NCBI RefSeq assembly: GCF_014397245.1
Contig: NZ_JACLHY010000019.1
Coordinates: 1 to 64,000, forward strand
Origin: Arenibacter arenosicollis
Lineage (GTDB): Bacteria; Bacteroidota; Bacteroidia; Flavobacteriales; Flavobacteriaceae
Direction: 5' to 3'
DNA length: 64,000 nucleotides
The position numbers were made by a program, and so were the translations under genes. Shown here piece after piece: positions 34,236 to 43,147 of this stretch; the stretch's first letter is position 1; each line of letters begins with the position of its first letter. Below the pieces are notes generated by a model. The model was not told where the DNA came from. It was given only the letters and a program-made list of their open reading frames with translations, and made no database searches.

Positions 34236-37200
34236 ATGAAGATGAAAAATTTTATCAGAAAGCTAATTTTTTTAGGGACTTTCCTTTTCGGGAGTTCCTT
34301 GTTGGCTCAGACCATTACCGGTATTGTCTCGGATGATGAAGGTCCTCTTGCCGGTGTAAATGTTATTATTGAAGGAACATCGATCGGTACTTCGACAGAT
34401 TTTGATGGTAATTACACCATATCCAATGTAGATACCAATGCAGTGTTGGTGTTTAGCTATATAGGATATGAGACACTAAGGGTTCCGGTTAATGGAAAAA
34501 CCCAGATTATTGTTACCATGACCCAAGGTGCCAATGCATTGGACGAAGTGGTTCTTGTAGGGTATTCTACATTAAAGAAATCAACTTTGACCGGGGCTGT
34601 TTCTGTGGTAGATGTTGATGACTTGGGGAAGGCCCGTACATCCAATGTTGCCCAAGCCTTACAGGGGCAAGTTGCAGGCGTGCAGGTAGCATCCAGTAGC
34701 GGTGCACCAGGCGGAGGGATTCAAGTTCGGGTCCGTGGCGTTGGTACAATAGGGAATAATGACCCATTATATATTGTGGATGGCGTTCCATCGCGTGATA
34801 TTACTTTTTTAAATCAGTCCGATATAAAAACGATGTCGGTTTTAAAAGATGCAGCGGCAGCTTCGATATATGGTTCAAGGGCATCAGCAGGAGTTGTATT
34901 GATTACCACAAAAAGTGGTTCAATAGGAAAAATGAGACTTGAAGCCGAGTACTGGTATGGGGTTCAATCTGCTTCCAACCTTCCAACCATGCTAAATGCT
35001 GAACAATATATCAATACTACCGAGAAAGCATGGAACAACACATATACTGGTGCCAATCCGTATACCGCCGATAGGGGTAGGGCAGATTTTGGAGATACTG
35101 ATTATTTGGACGAATTGTTCGAAGGAGGAAGTTCGCAAAATCTACAGTTGTCCGCAAGTGGAGGAAGTGAAAAAGTTCAGTTTTTAATGTCCATGGGATA
35201 TTATGGTGAGAACGGTATAGTAGTATACGATAATGACAAGTTCCGAAGATTAAATTTTAGAACAAATATCAATGCTGAGCTATCCGATAGATTAAAGGTT
35301 GGCGCCAACGTGCAATTGTCCTCATCAACACAGGACAAAGTTCCTTCTACAGGTGAAAGTTTAATAAGATTTGCGTTGTTAAGGGCTCCTGTAATACCAC
35401 TTTTTAAAGATGTAAATGATCCTACCTATTCTGAAAGAGACCCTTTTACCGATATGCCTTTCTTTACGCCCACCGGTTATGATCAAGGGTTGAATAGAAC
35501 CATGTATGAAATGGTTGGAAACCCTATAGCGCAAGCTTATTTTTCGGATGATCAGACTAGAATATTTAAAACATTCGGCAACGTATATGGTCAGTATTCA
35601 TTTTTACAGGATAAAGAACTAACATTTAGGTCCAATGTTGGGGTAGACCTTACCTTTTTTCATGACAAGACTTTTAATGAAAATTTCGGAGATGATGACG
35701 GAGGTGGAAGTGCCATCGACCAAGGGTTGGGAAGAAGAAACAGGCCCAATAATTTAAGCGAGAGAAGAGGGGAATCATTGGCCTTAACCTTTAGTAATAC
35801 CTTAAATTATAATAAATCGTTTGGTGAAAAACATGACTTCAGTGCAATGATAGGTACTGAATATGTTACTCAGACAGAGTCGGATATATATGCTAGTAGG
35901 TTTCGTTTCCCGTATTCAATAGACGAATTTAGATATTTGTCCTTTGGAGGTGAAGGACTCGATGAAAATAACGGAGGTGCAGGTACTGAATCTGCTCTGT
36001 TTTCCTATTTTGGGTCTACCACATATTCATATGACAATAAATATATGGTAACCGCCAATTTAAGAGCGGATGCATCCTCAAAATTTGCAGAAAATAACCG
36101 ATGGGGGTATTTTCCATCTGTTTCTGGAGGTTGGACGATATCACAGGAAGATTTTTTAAGCGAAGTGGATTGGATGTCCAATTTAAAATTAAGAGCTAGT
36201 TGGGGTCAATTGGGTAACCAGAATATAGACAACTACACCTACGCAGAACTAATTGAACAAACGGAAGGTATAGTTAGAAAAGTACGGTACGGTAATCCTG
36301 ATCTAAAGTGGGAAACTACAACTCAGACCAACTTGGGAATCGACCTAGGTCTTTTCAAAAATAAAATAGGTTTTACTGCTGAATATTTTGACAAAAGTAC
36401 AACAGATATATTATTGCCAATAGGCTTGCCCGGTTTCCTTGGAGATTTGCAACCTACTATTGTCAATGCTGGTGAGGTGAGTAATAAAGGTTTTGAATTT
36501 TCCGTCAATTTTAGAAATTCAGAAAGGGAGTTTAAATATAATATCAACGCCAACCTTTCAACAGTAACCAACAATGTTGAGAAATTGCACCCAAATGTCC
36601 CCAATATAGTTAATAACGAATCCAGAACGGTTGTTGGTCAGCCTTTGGATGCTTATTACGGATATAGAATGGAAGGTATTTATCAGAACCAAGCAGAAAT
36701 AGATAGTCATTTATTTTTGGAAGGGAATTCTAAACCGGGGGACATTAAGTTCAAGGATATTAATGGTGATGGCAAAATAAGCCCCGATTTTGATCGCGAA
36801 TTTATAGGGTCTTCCATACCGGATCTTACCTATGGTGTCTTCTTGACCGGGGAATATAAAGGATTTGATATGTCCATGCTTTTTCAGGGTGTTGAAGGTA
36901 TCGACAGGTATAATGATGGAAAAAAAATCATAGATTTTGATACAAGGCCATTCAATTACACTACAGCTATTTTAGGGGCATGGGATGGTGAAGGCAGTAC
37001 CAACAGTATTCCAAGAGTGGCTTTTGAAGATAACGGTAGTAGTAAGGTCTCCAGTATTTTTGTTGAAGACGCCTCTTACTTCCGTTTGAAAAATATTGAA
37101 ATAGGTTATACCATAGATGGCATCAAAGGATTTGATAGCGCACGACTTTATGTATCCGGTAAAAATCTACTTACTTCCACCAATTATACAGGTTTGGATC

Positions 37201-37280
37201 CCGAAGCATCGGATTTAGTGGATAAGGGAACATATCCATTATCTACATCCTTCTTGTTTGGTGTTAATGTTAAATTTTAA
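34236..37280 (+). CDS. SusC-like TonB-dependent outer-membrane receptor
   Basis: The 1014-residue protein has a signal peptide (KLIFLGTFLFGSSLLAQ), a carboxypeptidase-like regulatory domain (ITGIVSDDEGPLAGVNVIIE, DFDGNYTISNV), the plug with DEVVLVGYSTLKKSTLTGAV, LQGQVAGVQVASSSGAPGG and NDPLYIVDGVPSRDI, and a 22-strand barrel ending with an aromatic residue (FLFGVNVKF). It imports glycans with SusD and TonB energy. The susD gene follows after 17 bp. The substrate is inferred from neighbours to be a sulfated or mannose-containing glycan. Confidence 0.96.
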   Translation: MKMKNFIRKLIFLGTFLFGSSLLAQTITGIVSDDEGPLAGVNVIIEGTSIGTSTDFDGNYTISNVDTNAVLVFSYIGYETLRVPVNGKTQIIVTMTQGANALDEVVLVGYSTLKKSTLTGAVSVVDVDDLGKARTSNVAQALQGQVAGVQVASSSGAPGGGIQVRVRGVGTIGNNDPLYIVDGVPSRDITFLNQSDIKTMSVLKDAAAASIYGSRASAGVVLITTKSGSIGKMRLEAEYWYGVQSASNLPTMLNAEQYINTTEKAWNNTYTGANPYTADRGRADFGDTDYLDELFEGGSSQNLQLSASGGSEKVQFLMSMGYYGENGIVVYDNDKFRRLNFRTNINAELSDRLKVGANVQLSSSTQDKVPSTGESLIRFALLRAPVIPLFKDVNDPTYSERDPFTDMPFFTPTGYDQGLNRTMYEMVGNPIAQAYFSDDQTRIFKTFGNVYGQYSFLQDKELTFRSNVGVDLTFFHDKTFNENFGDDDGGGSAIDQGLGRRNRPNNLSERRGESLALTFSNTLNYNKSFGEKHDFSAMIGTEYVTQTESDIYASRFRFPYSIDEFRYLSFGGEGLDENNGGAGTESALFSYFGSTTYSYDNKYMVTANLRADASSKFAENNRWGYFPSVSGGWTISQEDFLSEVDWMSNLKLRASWGQLGNQNIDNYTYAELIEQTEGIVRKVRYGNPDLKWETTTQTNLGIDLGLFKNKIGFTAEYFDKSTTDILLPIGLPGFLGDLQPTIVNAGEVSNKGFEFSVNFRNSEREFKYNINANLSTVTNNVEKLHPNVPNIVNNESRTVVGQPLDAYYGYRMEGIYQNQAEIDSHLFLEGNSKPGDIKFKDINGDGKISPDFDREFIGSSIPDLTYGVFLTGEYKGFDMSMLFQGVEGIDRYNDGKKIIDFDTRPFNYTTAILGAWDGEGSTNSIPRVAFEDNGSSKVSSIFVEDASYFRLKNIEIGYTIDGIKGFDSARLYVSGKNLLTSTNYTGLDPEASDLVDKGTYPLSTSFLFGVNVKF

Positions 37281-37297
37281 TTTAAAAAAAGGTAATC

Positions 37298-38782
37298 ATG
37301 AAAAATATATTTAACAAAATACTAATTGTCCTTTTCATATCATCGCTTGCAGTGGGCTGTATGGACGAATTGGAAAAAGAGCCTATAGGGCTGCTAACGG
37401 AAGACATCATAGACAACGACCTGGCTTTGGTAACCCTAGAGGCTTCGGTAGGTTCAATTTATCAACCGCTAAAAAACACCTTAAATGGAGTTATACCAGG
37501 CTGGAGATGGGATTTGGGAACCGTATTTAGAAATGATATTGTGTTGCAGGACATCGCAGCCAATGATATGAACAAAAAATGGAATCCAGATGGGGATCAA
37601 CCTTGGATGGATGAAGTGGGCAACTATACTTTTACGCCAGAAAACCAAGCTTTTAACGGAATTTGGGTCTATGACTTTATTGGGGTCAATAGGGCCAATC
37701 TTGCTATAGGATTTTTATCCGATGCAGCTACCGTCCAAAGCGCTGGAATGACCGAGGCCCGTAAAAATCAACTTTTGTCTGAAGCACATTTTCTAAGGGC
37801 TTACTACTATTTTGATTTGGTAAATAACTTTGGGGATGTACCTCTGATCAGTGCAACTCCAGATTCTTTTGAGGAAGCATTGGCGGTGGCCATTAGGGCA
37901 CCTAAGGAAGAGGTTATGGCCCAGGTAAATTCCGATATTGCCCTTGCAAAATCCTTGTCGTCCAACGCGAAGTACCCAGATCCAACCGAACCTTGGAGGG
38001 TTTCAAAAGGTGCTATTATTGCATTACAGGCCAAAGTTGCATTGTTCAATGAGAATTGGTCTTCAGTGCTGACTTCAATTACCGAATTGGATGCCCTGGG
38101 AAACTACAGTCTCAATGCCAATTATTTCGACAGTTTTAACGCCGATATGGAATTTTCTGATAATGAAGTGATTTTCGCCTACGACCATCGTTCAAACGAA
38201 ACACCTAACAATACCAACGGTTTAAATGATGTAATCGGATGGGGATTTTTTGCGCCAACGGATGATTTTGTAGCCGCCTTTGAAGCTAATGATCCAAGAT
38301 TGCTATATACTACAACAGCCGATCCAGATGATAAGCGTTCCTTTAAGATTATTGGTTCCACTACCGATAGGATTGATTATGGTAATAGAGTTTTTATACG
38401 CTACGCAGATGTGTTGCTATGGAAAGCTGAAGCACTTAATGAAACTGGGGATTTTACCGGAGCTGTAGATATTATCAATCAAATAAGAACTAGGGCTAGG
38501 ACCAGTGCTACTGCAGACGGTTCAATAGTGCCCCCTGGAACATTATTGGATAGACCTGCATCAACCGATACATCGGAAATTGCAACATGGATAATGTCTG
38601 AAAGAAGGGTGGAATTAGGTTTCGAATCCCATAGGTTCAATGATCTAAAAAGATGGGGAACTGCAAAAGCGGTATTATCGGATTTGGGTAGAAATTTCCA
38701 AGACCAAAATTATTTATTCCCAATTCCCCAAAGGGATATTGATAAGTCTGGAGGAACAATCACACAGAATCCAGGGTATTAA
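37298..38782 (+). CDS. SusD/RagB-family outer-membrane glycan-binding lipoprotein
   Basis: The 494-residue lipoprotein (signal ending SSLAVGC, Cys21) shows the SusD order: MDELEKEPIGLLTEDI, LSEAHFLRAYYYFDLVNNFG (TPR region), VFIRYADVLLWKAEALNETG, INQIRTRART and SERRVELGFESHRFNDLKRW near the C-terminus, with the final FPIPQRDID. It binds glycan at the cell surface and closes over the SusC barrel. A terminator hairpin separates it from GH130. Confidence 0.96.
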   Translation: MKNIFNKILIVLFISSLAVGCMDELEKEPIGLLTEDIIDNDLALVTLEASVGSIYQPLKNTLNGVIPGWRWDLGTVFRNDIVLQDIAANDMNKKWNPDGDQPWMDEVGNYTFTPENQAFNGIWVYDFIGVNRANLAIGFLSDAATVQSAGMTEARKNQLLSEAHFLRAYYYFDLVNNFGDVPLISATPDSFEEALAVAIRAPKEEVMAQVNSDIALAKSLSSNAKYPDPTEPWRVSKGAIIALQAKVALFNENWSSVLTSITELDALGNYSLNANYFDSFNADMEFSDNEVIFAYDHRSNETPNNTNGLNDVIGWGFFAPTDDFVAAFEANDPRLLYTTTADPDDKRSFKIIGSTTDRIDYGNRVFIRYADVLLWKAEALNETGDFTGAVDIINQIRTRARTSATADGSIVPPGTLLDRPASTDTSEIATWIMSERRVELGFESHRFNDLKRWGTAKAVLSDLGRNFQDQNYLFPIPQRDIDKSGGTITQNPGY

Positions 38783-38833
38783 ATAGAATTGATAATATTA
38801 ATAATTGAGTTGATAGTTGAGTTTTAATAAGTT

Positions 38834-38872
38834 GAGAAGCAGTAAGTTGTTAGAGTACTGCTTCTCTTTTTT
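38834..38872 (+). terminator. Terminator or attenuator between susD and GH130
   Basis: An 11-bp stem, GAGAAGCAGTA paired with TACTGCTTCTC, is followed by TTTTTT. It lies 52 bp after susD and 31 bp before the GH130 gene, so it probably ends most susCD transcripts while some read through into the enzyme genes. Confidence 0.88.
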
Positions 38873-38902
38873 ACCCAGCTCCGATTTAAAAAGAAACGAA
38901 AA

Positions 38903-39952
38903 ATGACAGATATTGCAAATAGATATAGTGAAAATCCTTTGTTGTCGCCCAAAGATTTAAAGGCAAGCAATGAGAACATGGTTATAGAATGTTTGCTAAA
39001 TCCTGGGACATTCGAATTTAATGGTAAAATAGGCCTCTTAGTGCGTGTTGCCGAAAGAACTGTCAAAAAAGATGGCCTTGTATCCGTCCCATTTTATAAT
39101 AACCTTGGAAAGGTAGAGATTTTGGATTTTAAGCTCGATGACCCCAAATTGGACAGTTCGGACGCAAGGGTTATTAATTATGACGGAGTGGATTACCTAA
39201 CCACTATTTCCCATCTTAGATTACTTTTCAGCGATGATGGAATTACATTCTCCGAGGCGGATGAATATGCAGCACTCTTTGGTGAAGGGGAATACGAAAG
39301 TTATGGTATTGAGGACTGTAGGGTTTCAAAAATTGATGACATCTATTATCTAACCTATACTATGGTTTCTCCCAACGGAGTTGGTGTTGGCTTGAGAACT
39401 ACCAAAAATTGGAAAGACTTTGATAAAAAAGGAATGATTTTCAGTCCACACAATAAGGACTGTGCCATTTTTGAAGAGAAAATCAATAACAGGTTTTATG
39501 CACTGCATAGACCAAGCAGTCCAGAATTAGGTGGAAATTATATTTGGACCGCTGAATCACCCGATGGGGTTCACTGGGGCAATCACAAGTGTATTGCTAA
39601 AACCAGAGCTTCCAAATTTGATAGTAAAAGACTTGGAGCAGGAGCTTCACCTATTAAAACTAAAGAAGGTTGGTTGGCAATCTATCATGGGGCAACAGAG
39701 CAAAATAGATATTGTTTAGGGGCTTTGTTGTTGGATTTGTATGATCCCTCCATTGTAATTGCAAGGTCTGAGGAACCGATTATGGAACCATTGGCCGAGT
39801 ATGAAAAAACTGGATTTTTTGGTAATGTAGTTTTTACGAATGGCCATACAGTACATGGAGACGAAATTAAGTTGTATTACGGAGCTTCGGATGAACATGT
39901 ATGCCTAGCAACTCTTTCCATTAAATCAATTTTAAAATCACTTAAAAAATAA
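38903..39952 (+). CDS. GH130 family mannoside phosphorylase or mannosidase
   Basis: The 349-residue protein is a five-bladed-propeller GH130 enzyme. Landmarks are NPGTFEFNGKIGLLVRVAER, SDDGITFSEAD, YGIEDCRVSKID with Asp138 as the general acid, HNKDCAIF, RLGAGASPIKTKEGWLAIYH and the last blade IKLYYGASDEHVCLAT. GH130 members act on beta-mannosides, as phosphorylases or, in some subfamilies, beta-1,2-mannosidases; which applies here cannot be told by eye. There is no signal peptide, so it acts in the cytoplasm on imported oligosaccharides. Its stop overlaps the start of the MFS gene (TAATG). Confidence 0.88.
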   Translation: MTDIANRYSENPLLSPKDLKASNENMVIECLLNPGTFEFNGKIGLLVRVAERTVKKDGLVSVPFYNNLGKVEILDFKLDDPKLDSSDARVINYDGVDYLTTISHLRLLFSDDGITFSEADEYAALFGEGEYESYGIEDCRVSKIDDIYYLTYTMVSPNGVGVGLRTTKNWKDFDKKGMIFSPHNKDCAIFEEKINNRFYALHRPSSPELGGNYIWTAESPDGVHWGNHKCIAKTRASKFDSKRLGAGASPIKTKEGWLAIYHGATEQNRYCLGALLLDLYDPSIVIARSEEPIMEPLAEYEKTGFFGNVVFTNGHTVHGDEIKLYYGASDEHVCLATLSIKSILKSLKK

Positions 39953-41193
39953 TGGGAGTTGTAGCTAAAATTGGACTGAAGGATTTCTCAAGGAGTGCCA
40001 AAATATTGATTTTAACAAATTTGGTCTATGCATTTGTAATGCCTGTTATAGATATTTTTGTGGCATCCTATATTATGCGCAACTCCAATGATCCATCAAA
40101 GGTTATGCTATATCAATTGGCTATATATACAGGTATACCTATAACTTTTTACATAAATGGGTATTTACTTAATCGTTTCAATATAAAAAGACTATTTTCT
40201 CTTGGGATGCTACTAAGTGGGGTATCCATGGTTTTTATGATGTCATTAAAAGAGATTTCTTATTCTGGCTTGGTTTCCGCTGGATTAATAATGGGGATGT
40301 CTTTTGGTTTGTACTGGTCCAATAGGGATTATTTGGTACTTGCAACCACATCTGATAAAACTAGAAATTTTTATTATGGTCTTGACACATTCTTTTATAC
40401 CACCACGGCAGTTTTGGTGCCGATAATTATTGGGTGGTATCTAATGAGTGGAGATGATAGCAGCAACGAAGGGGTAAATTCAGGGTATAAGGTGGTGACG
40501 GCCGTTGTCTTTGTTTTTACAATCATCGCTTCTGTTATTTTTCATTTTGGAACGTACGAAAAGCCCAAGAGCGAGAAATTTCTATATTTCAAGTTTCATA
40601 AACTTTGGAACAAAATGCTTCAAATGGCTTTGATAAAAGGATTGGCTCAAGGGTTTATAGTGACGGCCCCTGCCATCCTAATGATGAAATTTTTCGCATC
40701 TGAGGGAGCCTTGGGTACTGCCCAATCCATTGGAGCAATTATAGCGGCCGTAATAATGCTCATTTTGGGTAAATTATCAAAACCAAAACACCGACTCATC
40801 ATCTTTAGTTTTGGATTGATTTGTTTCTTTTTGGCATCCTTGTTCAATGCGGTATTATTTAGTTCGGTCGGAGTGATCATTTTTATCTTTCTCCTATTGA
40901 TTGCCAGACCCATTTTGGATATAGCCTATTTTCCCATTCAACTTAAAGTAATTGATTTATTGTCCGAATTGGAGAACAGAAACGAATTTGCCTATATACT
41001 AAATCATGAATTTGGATTGTTCGTAGGTAGGCTTATAGGAGCTGGTACATTCCTAGGTATCGCATTTTTTGGGGATGCCGATATCGCTTTACGATATGCT
41101 CTATTAATTATAGGAACATTGCAATTATTGGCCATAGTAATTGCAAAACAATTATTAACGCAACAAAATAAACTAGAAAATGAAAGCATTTAA
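39952..41193 (+). CDS. MFS transporter, probably for oligosaccharides
   Basis: The 413-residue protein has about twelve membrane helices and MFS shape: a first helix (NLVYAFVMPVIDIFVASYIM), a central cytoplasmic loop at about 200-225 (FHFGTYEKPKSEKFLYFKFH), and a second half starting LIKGLAQGFIVTAPAILMM. It would carry mannosides across the inner membrane for the GH130 enzyme. Its ATG overlaps the GH130 stop and its last 14 bp overlap the next gene, pointing to translational coupling. Confidence 0.88.
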   Translation: MGVVAKIGLKDFSRSAKILILTNLVYAFVMPVIDIFVASYIMRNSNDPSKVMLYQLAIYTGIPITFYINGYLLNRFNIKRLFSLGMLLSGVSMVFMMSLKEISYSGLVSAGLIMGMSFGLYWSNRDYLVLATTSDKTRNFYYGLDTFFYTTTAVLVPIIIGWYLMSGDDSSNEGVNSGYKVVTAVVFVFTIIASVIFHFGTYEKPKSEKFLYFKFHKLWNKMLQMALIKGLAQGFIVTAPAILMMKFFASEGALGTAQSIGAIIAAVIMLILGKLSKPKHRLIIFSFGLICFFLASLFNAVLFSSVGVIIFIFLLLIARPILDIAYFPIQLKVIDLLSELENRNEFAYILNHEFGLFVGRLIGAGTFLGIAFFGDADIALRYALLIIGTLQLLAIVIAKQLLTQQNKLENESI

Positions 41194-42946
41194 TCTTCAT
41201 CTTATCCTATTTTCCATTTTAGGTCTTGGTTTAAGCTCATGTAATGAGGCAGCAAAAGAGAATTTGTTTGAGGAAGCCAATCCAATAGTTCAAGTAGGTG
41301 TTCAAAGGATTGATTCTATGCCAAATATGCCAAAACCGTTTAAAATTTTGGATTTCAACACCTTGGCTAAGGAATATGACAAAAAGGTGTACGATGAAAA
41401 TCAAACCGGAAAATATTGGCCATTAATTTGGAAAGATAATTCTAGAAAAAACTTTGACCAGGAAACTTACGGAATCTACACTGCCATGGGCGATGTTAGA
41501 CAGGGTAAAGAACATTATGAAGGCATTTTTCATGAATCACTTGCAAGTATTGGATCTGTGCTTGGTGCAAGTTTGGTGGGGATTGATAAGTCGAATCAAA
41601 ATGGTGGAAACTATGTACGCATGTTAAAAAATTACTACAACAGTGAAACCAATTGGAATATAATGATGAACAATACCAGTCCTGAAGTGGCCCAGCTTGG
41701 AGGAGGATATGCTAGGGATTGGTGGTATGATGTTTACCCCAATGTTATGTTTTATGCCGTCGCCGATCTTTATCCGGAGGTAAATGAATACGATGATATT
41801 CTTCGCTCAGTGGCGGATAAGTTTTATGAGGCGGACTCGGTGTTAAATGGTAACTACGATTATTCCTTTTTTGATTATGCTACCATGCAACCTAGCAAGA
41901 CTTGGATATGTACACAACAAGATGCAGCAGCAGGTCATGCGTACGTACTATATGCGGCTTACCAAAAATTTAATGACCCAAAGTATTTGGAAGGTGCCAA
42001 ATCATCATTGGAGGCACTATTAAACCAGAAAGAAAATTATTTCTATGAAATTTTGATGCCTTTCGGCGCTTATGTCGCTGCAAGAATGAATGCGGAACAG
42101 GGCACCAATTACAACTTTGCAGAAATATTGGACTGGACCTTTGATGGCACTTCGGCATGCCGAGAGGGCTGGGGAGTGCTGGCTGACAATTGGAATGGGT
42201 ATGATGTTTCCGGGTTAGTGGGGAGTACCACACATAATGGAGGTTTTGCTTTTTTAATGAATACATACGACACCATGTGGCCCCTTGTTCCTTTGGTGCG
42301 TTATGATCAGCGCTATGCGAACACTATCGGAAAATGGATGTTAAATGCGGCAAATGCTTCCAAGCTATTTTATCCGTATGAAATTCCTGATGACCACCAA
42401 ACGATTCCTGAGGAAAAAGAGCATACCAAAGGGGTTATCGCATATGAAGGACTAATAAAAAGTTCACATTATGAAGAAGAGGGGTTATACTTGGATATAC
42501 AGGCTCCCGTTGCCATTGGTGATGGTATGAAATGGAATAAGGACAATCCTAAAGTTTCCCAGTTTAGTGTATATGGTAGTGGACATGTTGGAATTGCTGG
42601 GGCCATTATTTCCAAAACCAATGTTGAAAATATACTTCAACTGGATTTATTGGCTACAGATTTCTATCGGGACAGTGCATATCCAAGTTACTTATACTAC
42701 AACCCAAATGAGGAATCCAAAAAAGTAGTAATTTCTATTGGTGATAAGGATCTAAAAATATATGATGCCATTGAACGTAAATTTATTTCTCAAAAAACGA
42801 AATTTGACTTTACTTTTAAGGTTGAAGGGGAGTCATCATGTTTATTGGTTCTAATACCAGCGACGGCAAAAATTAAGGAAGAAGGAGGTAAATTATATGC
42901 TGATGATGTTGTTATAGATTATAACTATGATTATGGAATAAACTAA
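41180..42946 (+). CDS. Lipoprotein with (alpha/alpha)6-type body, probable glycan-active protein
   Basis: The 588-residue lipoprotein (signal ending SILGLGLSSCNEA) has a long all-alpha central part with aromatic motifs such as GGGYARDWWYDVYPNVMFYA, CTQQDAAAGHAYVLYAAYQK and CREGWGVLADNWNG, and a C-terminal beta domain (VVISIGDKDLKIYDAIERKF). It is therefore probably a surface or periplasmic glycoside hydrolase or lyase-like protein of unassigned family. The gene overlaps the MFS gene by 14 bp and ends the operon. The substrate is probably the same as that of GH130. Confidence 0.7.
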   Translation: MKAFNLHLILFSILGLGLSSCNEAAKENLFEEANPIVQVGVQRIDSMPNMPKPFKILDFNTLAKEYDKKVYDENQTGKYWPLIWKDNSRKNFDQETYGIYTAMGDVRQGKEHYEGIFHESLASIGSVLGASLVGIDKSNQNGGNYVRMLKNYYNSETNWNIMMNNTSPEVAQLGGGYARDWWYDVYPNVMFYAVADLYPEVNEYDDILRSVADKFYEADSVLNGNYDYSFFDYATMQPSKTWICTQQDAAAGHAYVLYAAYQKFNDPKYLEGAKSSLEALLNQKENYFYEILMPFGAYVAARMNAEQGTNYNFAEILDWTFDGTSACREGWGVLADNWNGYDVSGLVGSTTHNGGFAFLMNTYDTMWPLVPLVRYDQRYANTIGKWMLNAANASKLFYPYEIPDDHQTIPEEKEHTKGVIAYEGLIKSSHYEEEGLYLDIQAPVAIGDGMKWNKDNPKVSQFSVYGSGHVGIAGAIISKTNVENILQLDLLATDFYRDSAYPSYLYYNPNEESKKVVISIGDKDLKIYDAIERKFISQKTKFDFTFKVEGESSCLLVLIPATAKIKEEGGKLYADDVVIDYNYDYGIN

Positions 42947-43000
42947 GTTCCCCCTAGAAATATCATTCGCACCTTCATGTGGAAGATTTTCTAGATAACA

Positions 43001-43042
43001 AGGGAGGCCTCCTACAGGATTAGGATGGCCTTCTTTTGTTTT
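43001..43042 (+). terminator. Terminator after the GH130-MFS-lipoprotein operon
   Basis: AGGGAGGCC and GGCCTTCTT form an imperfect stem, with T-rich DNA after it (TTTTGTTTTTTAT). It lies 55 bp after the last gene of the operon and converges with the minus-strand molybdenum-hydroxylase genes. Confidence 0.65.
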
Positions 43043-43147
43043 TTATGGGATTTAGAAGATGTATAGGCAAAGATTCATTGTTTCTATTACTTAGTTATGT
43101 CGAAATGATAGGGGAGGTTATTGTTTTAAACAATTACGAGTCCAGGG

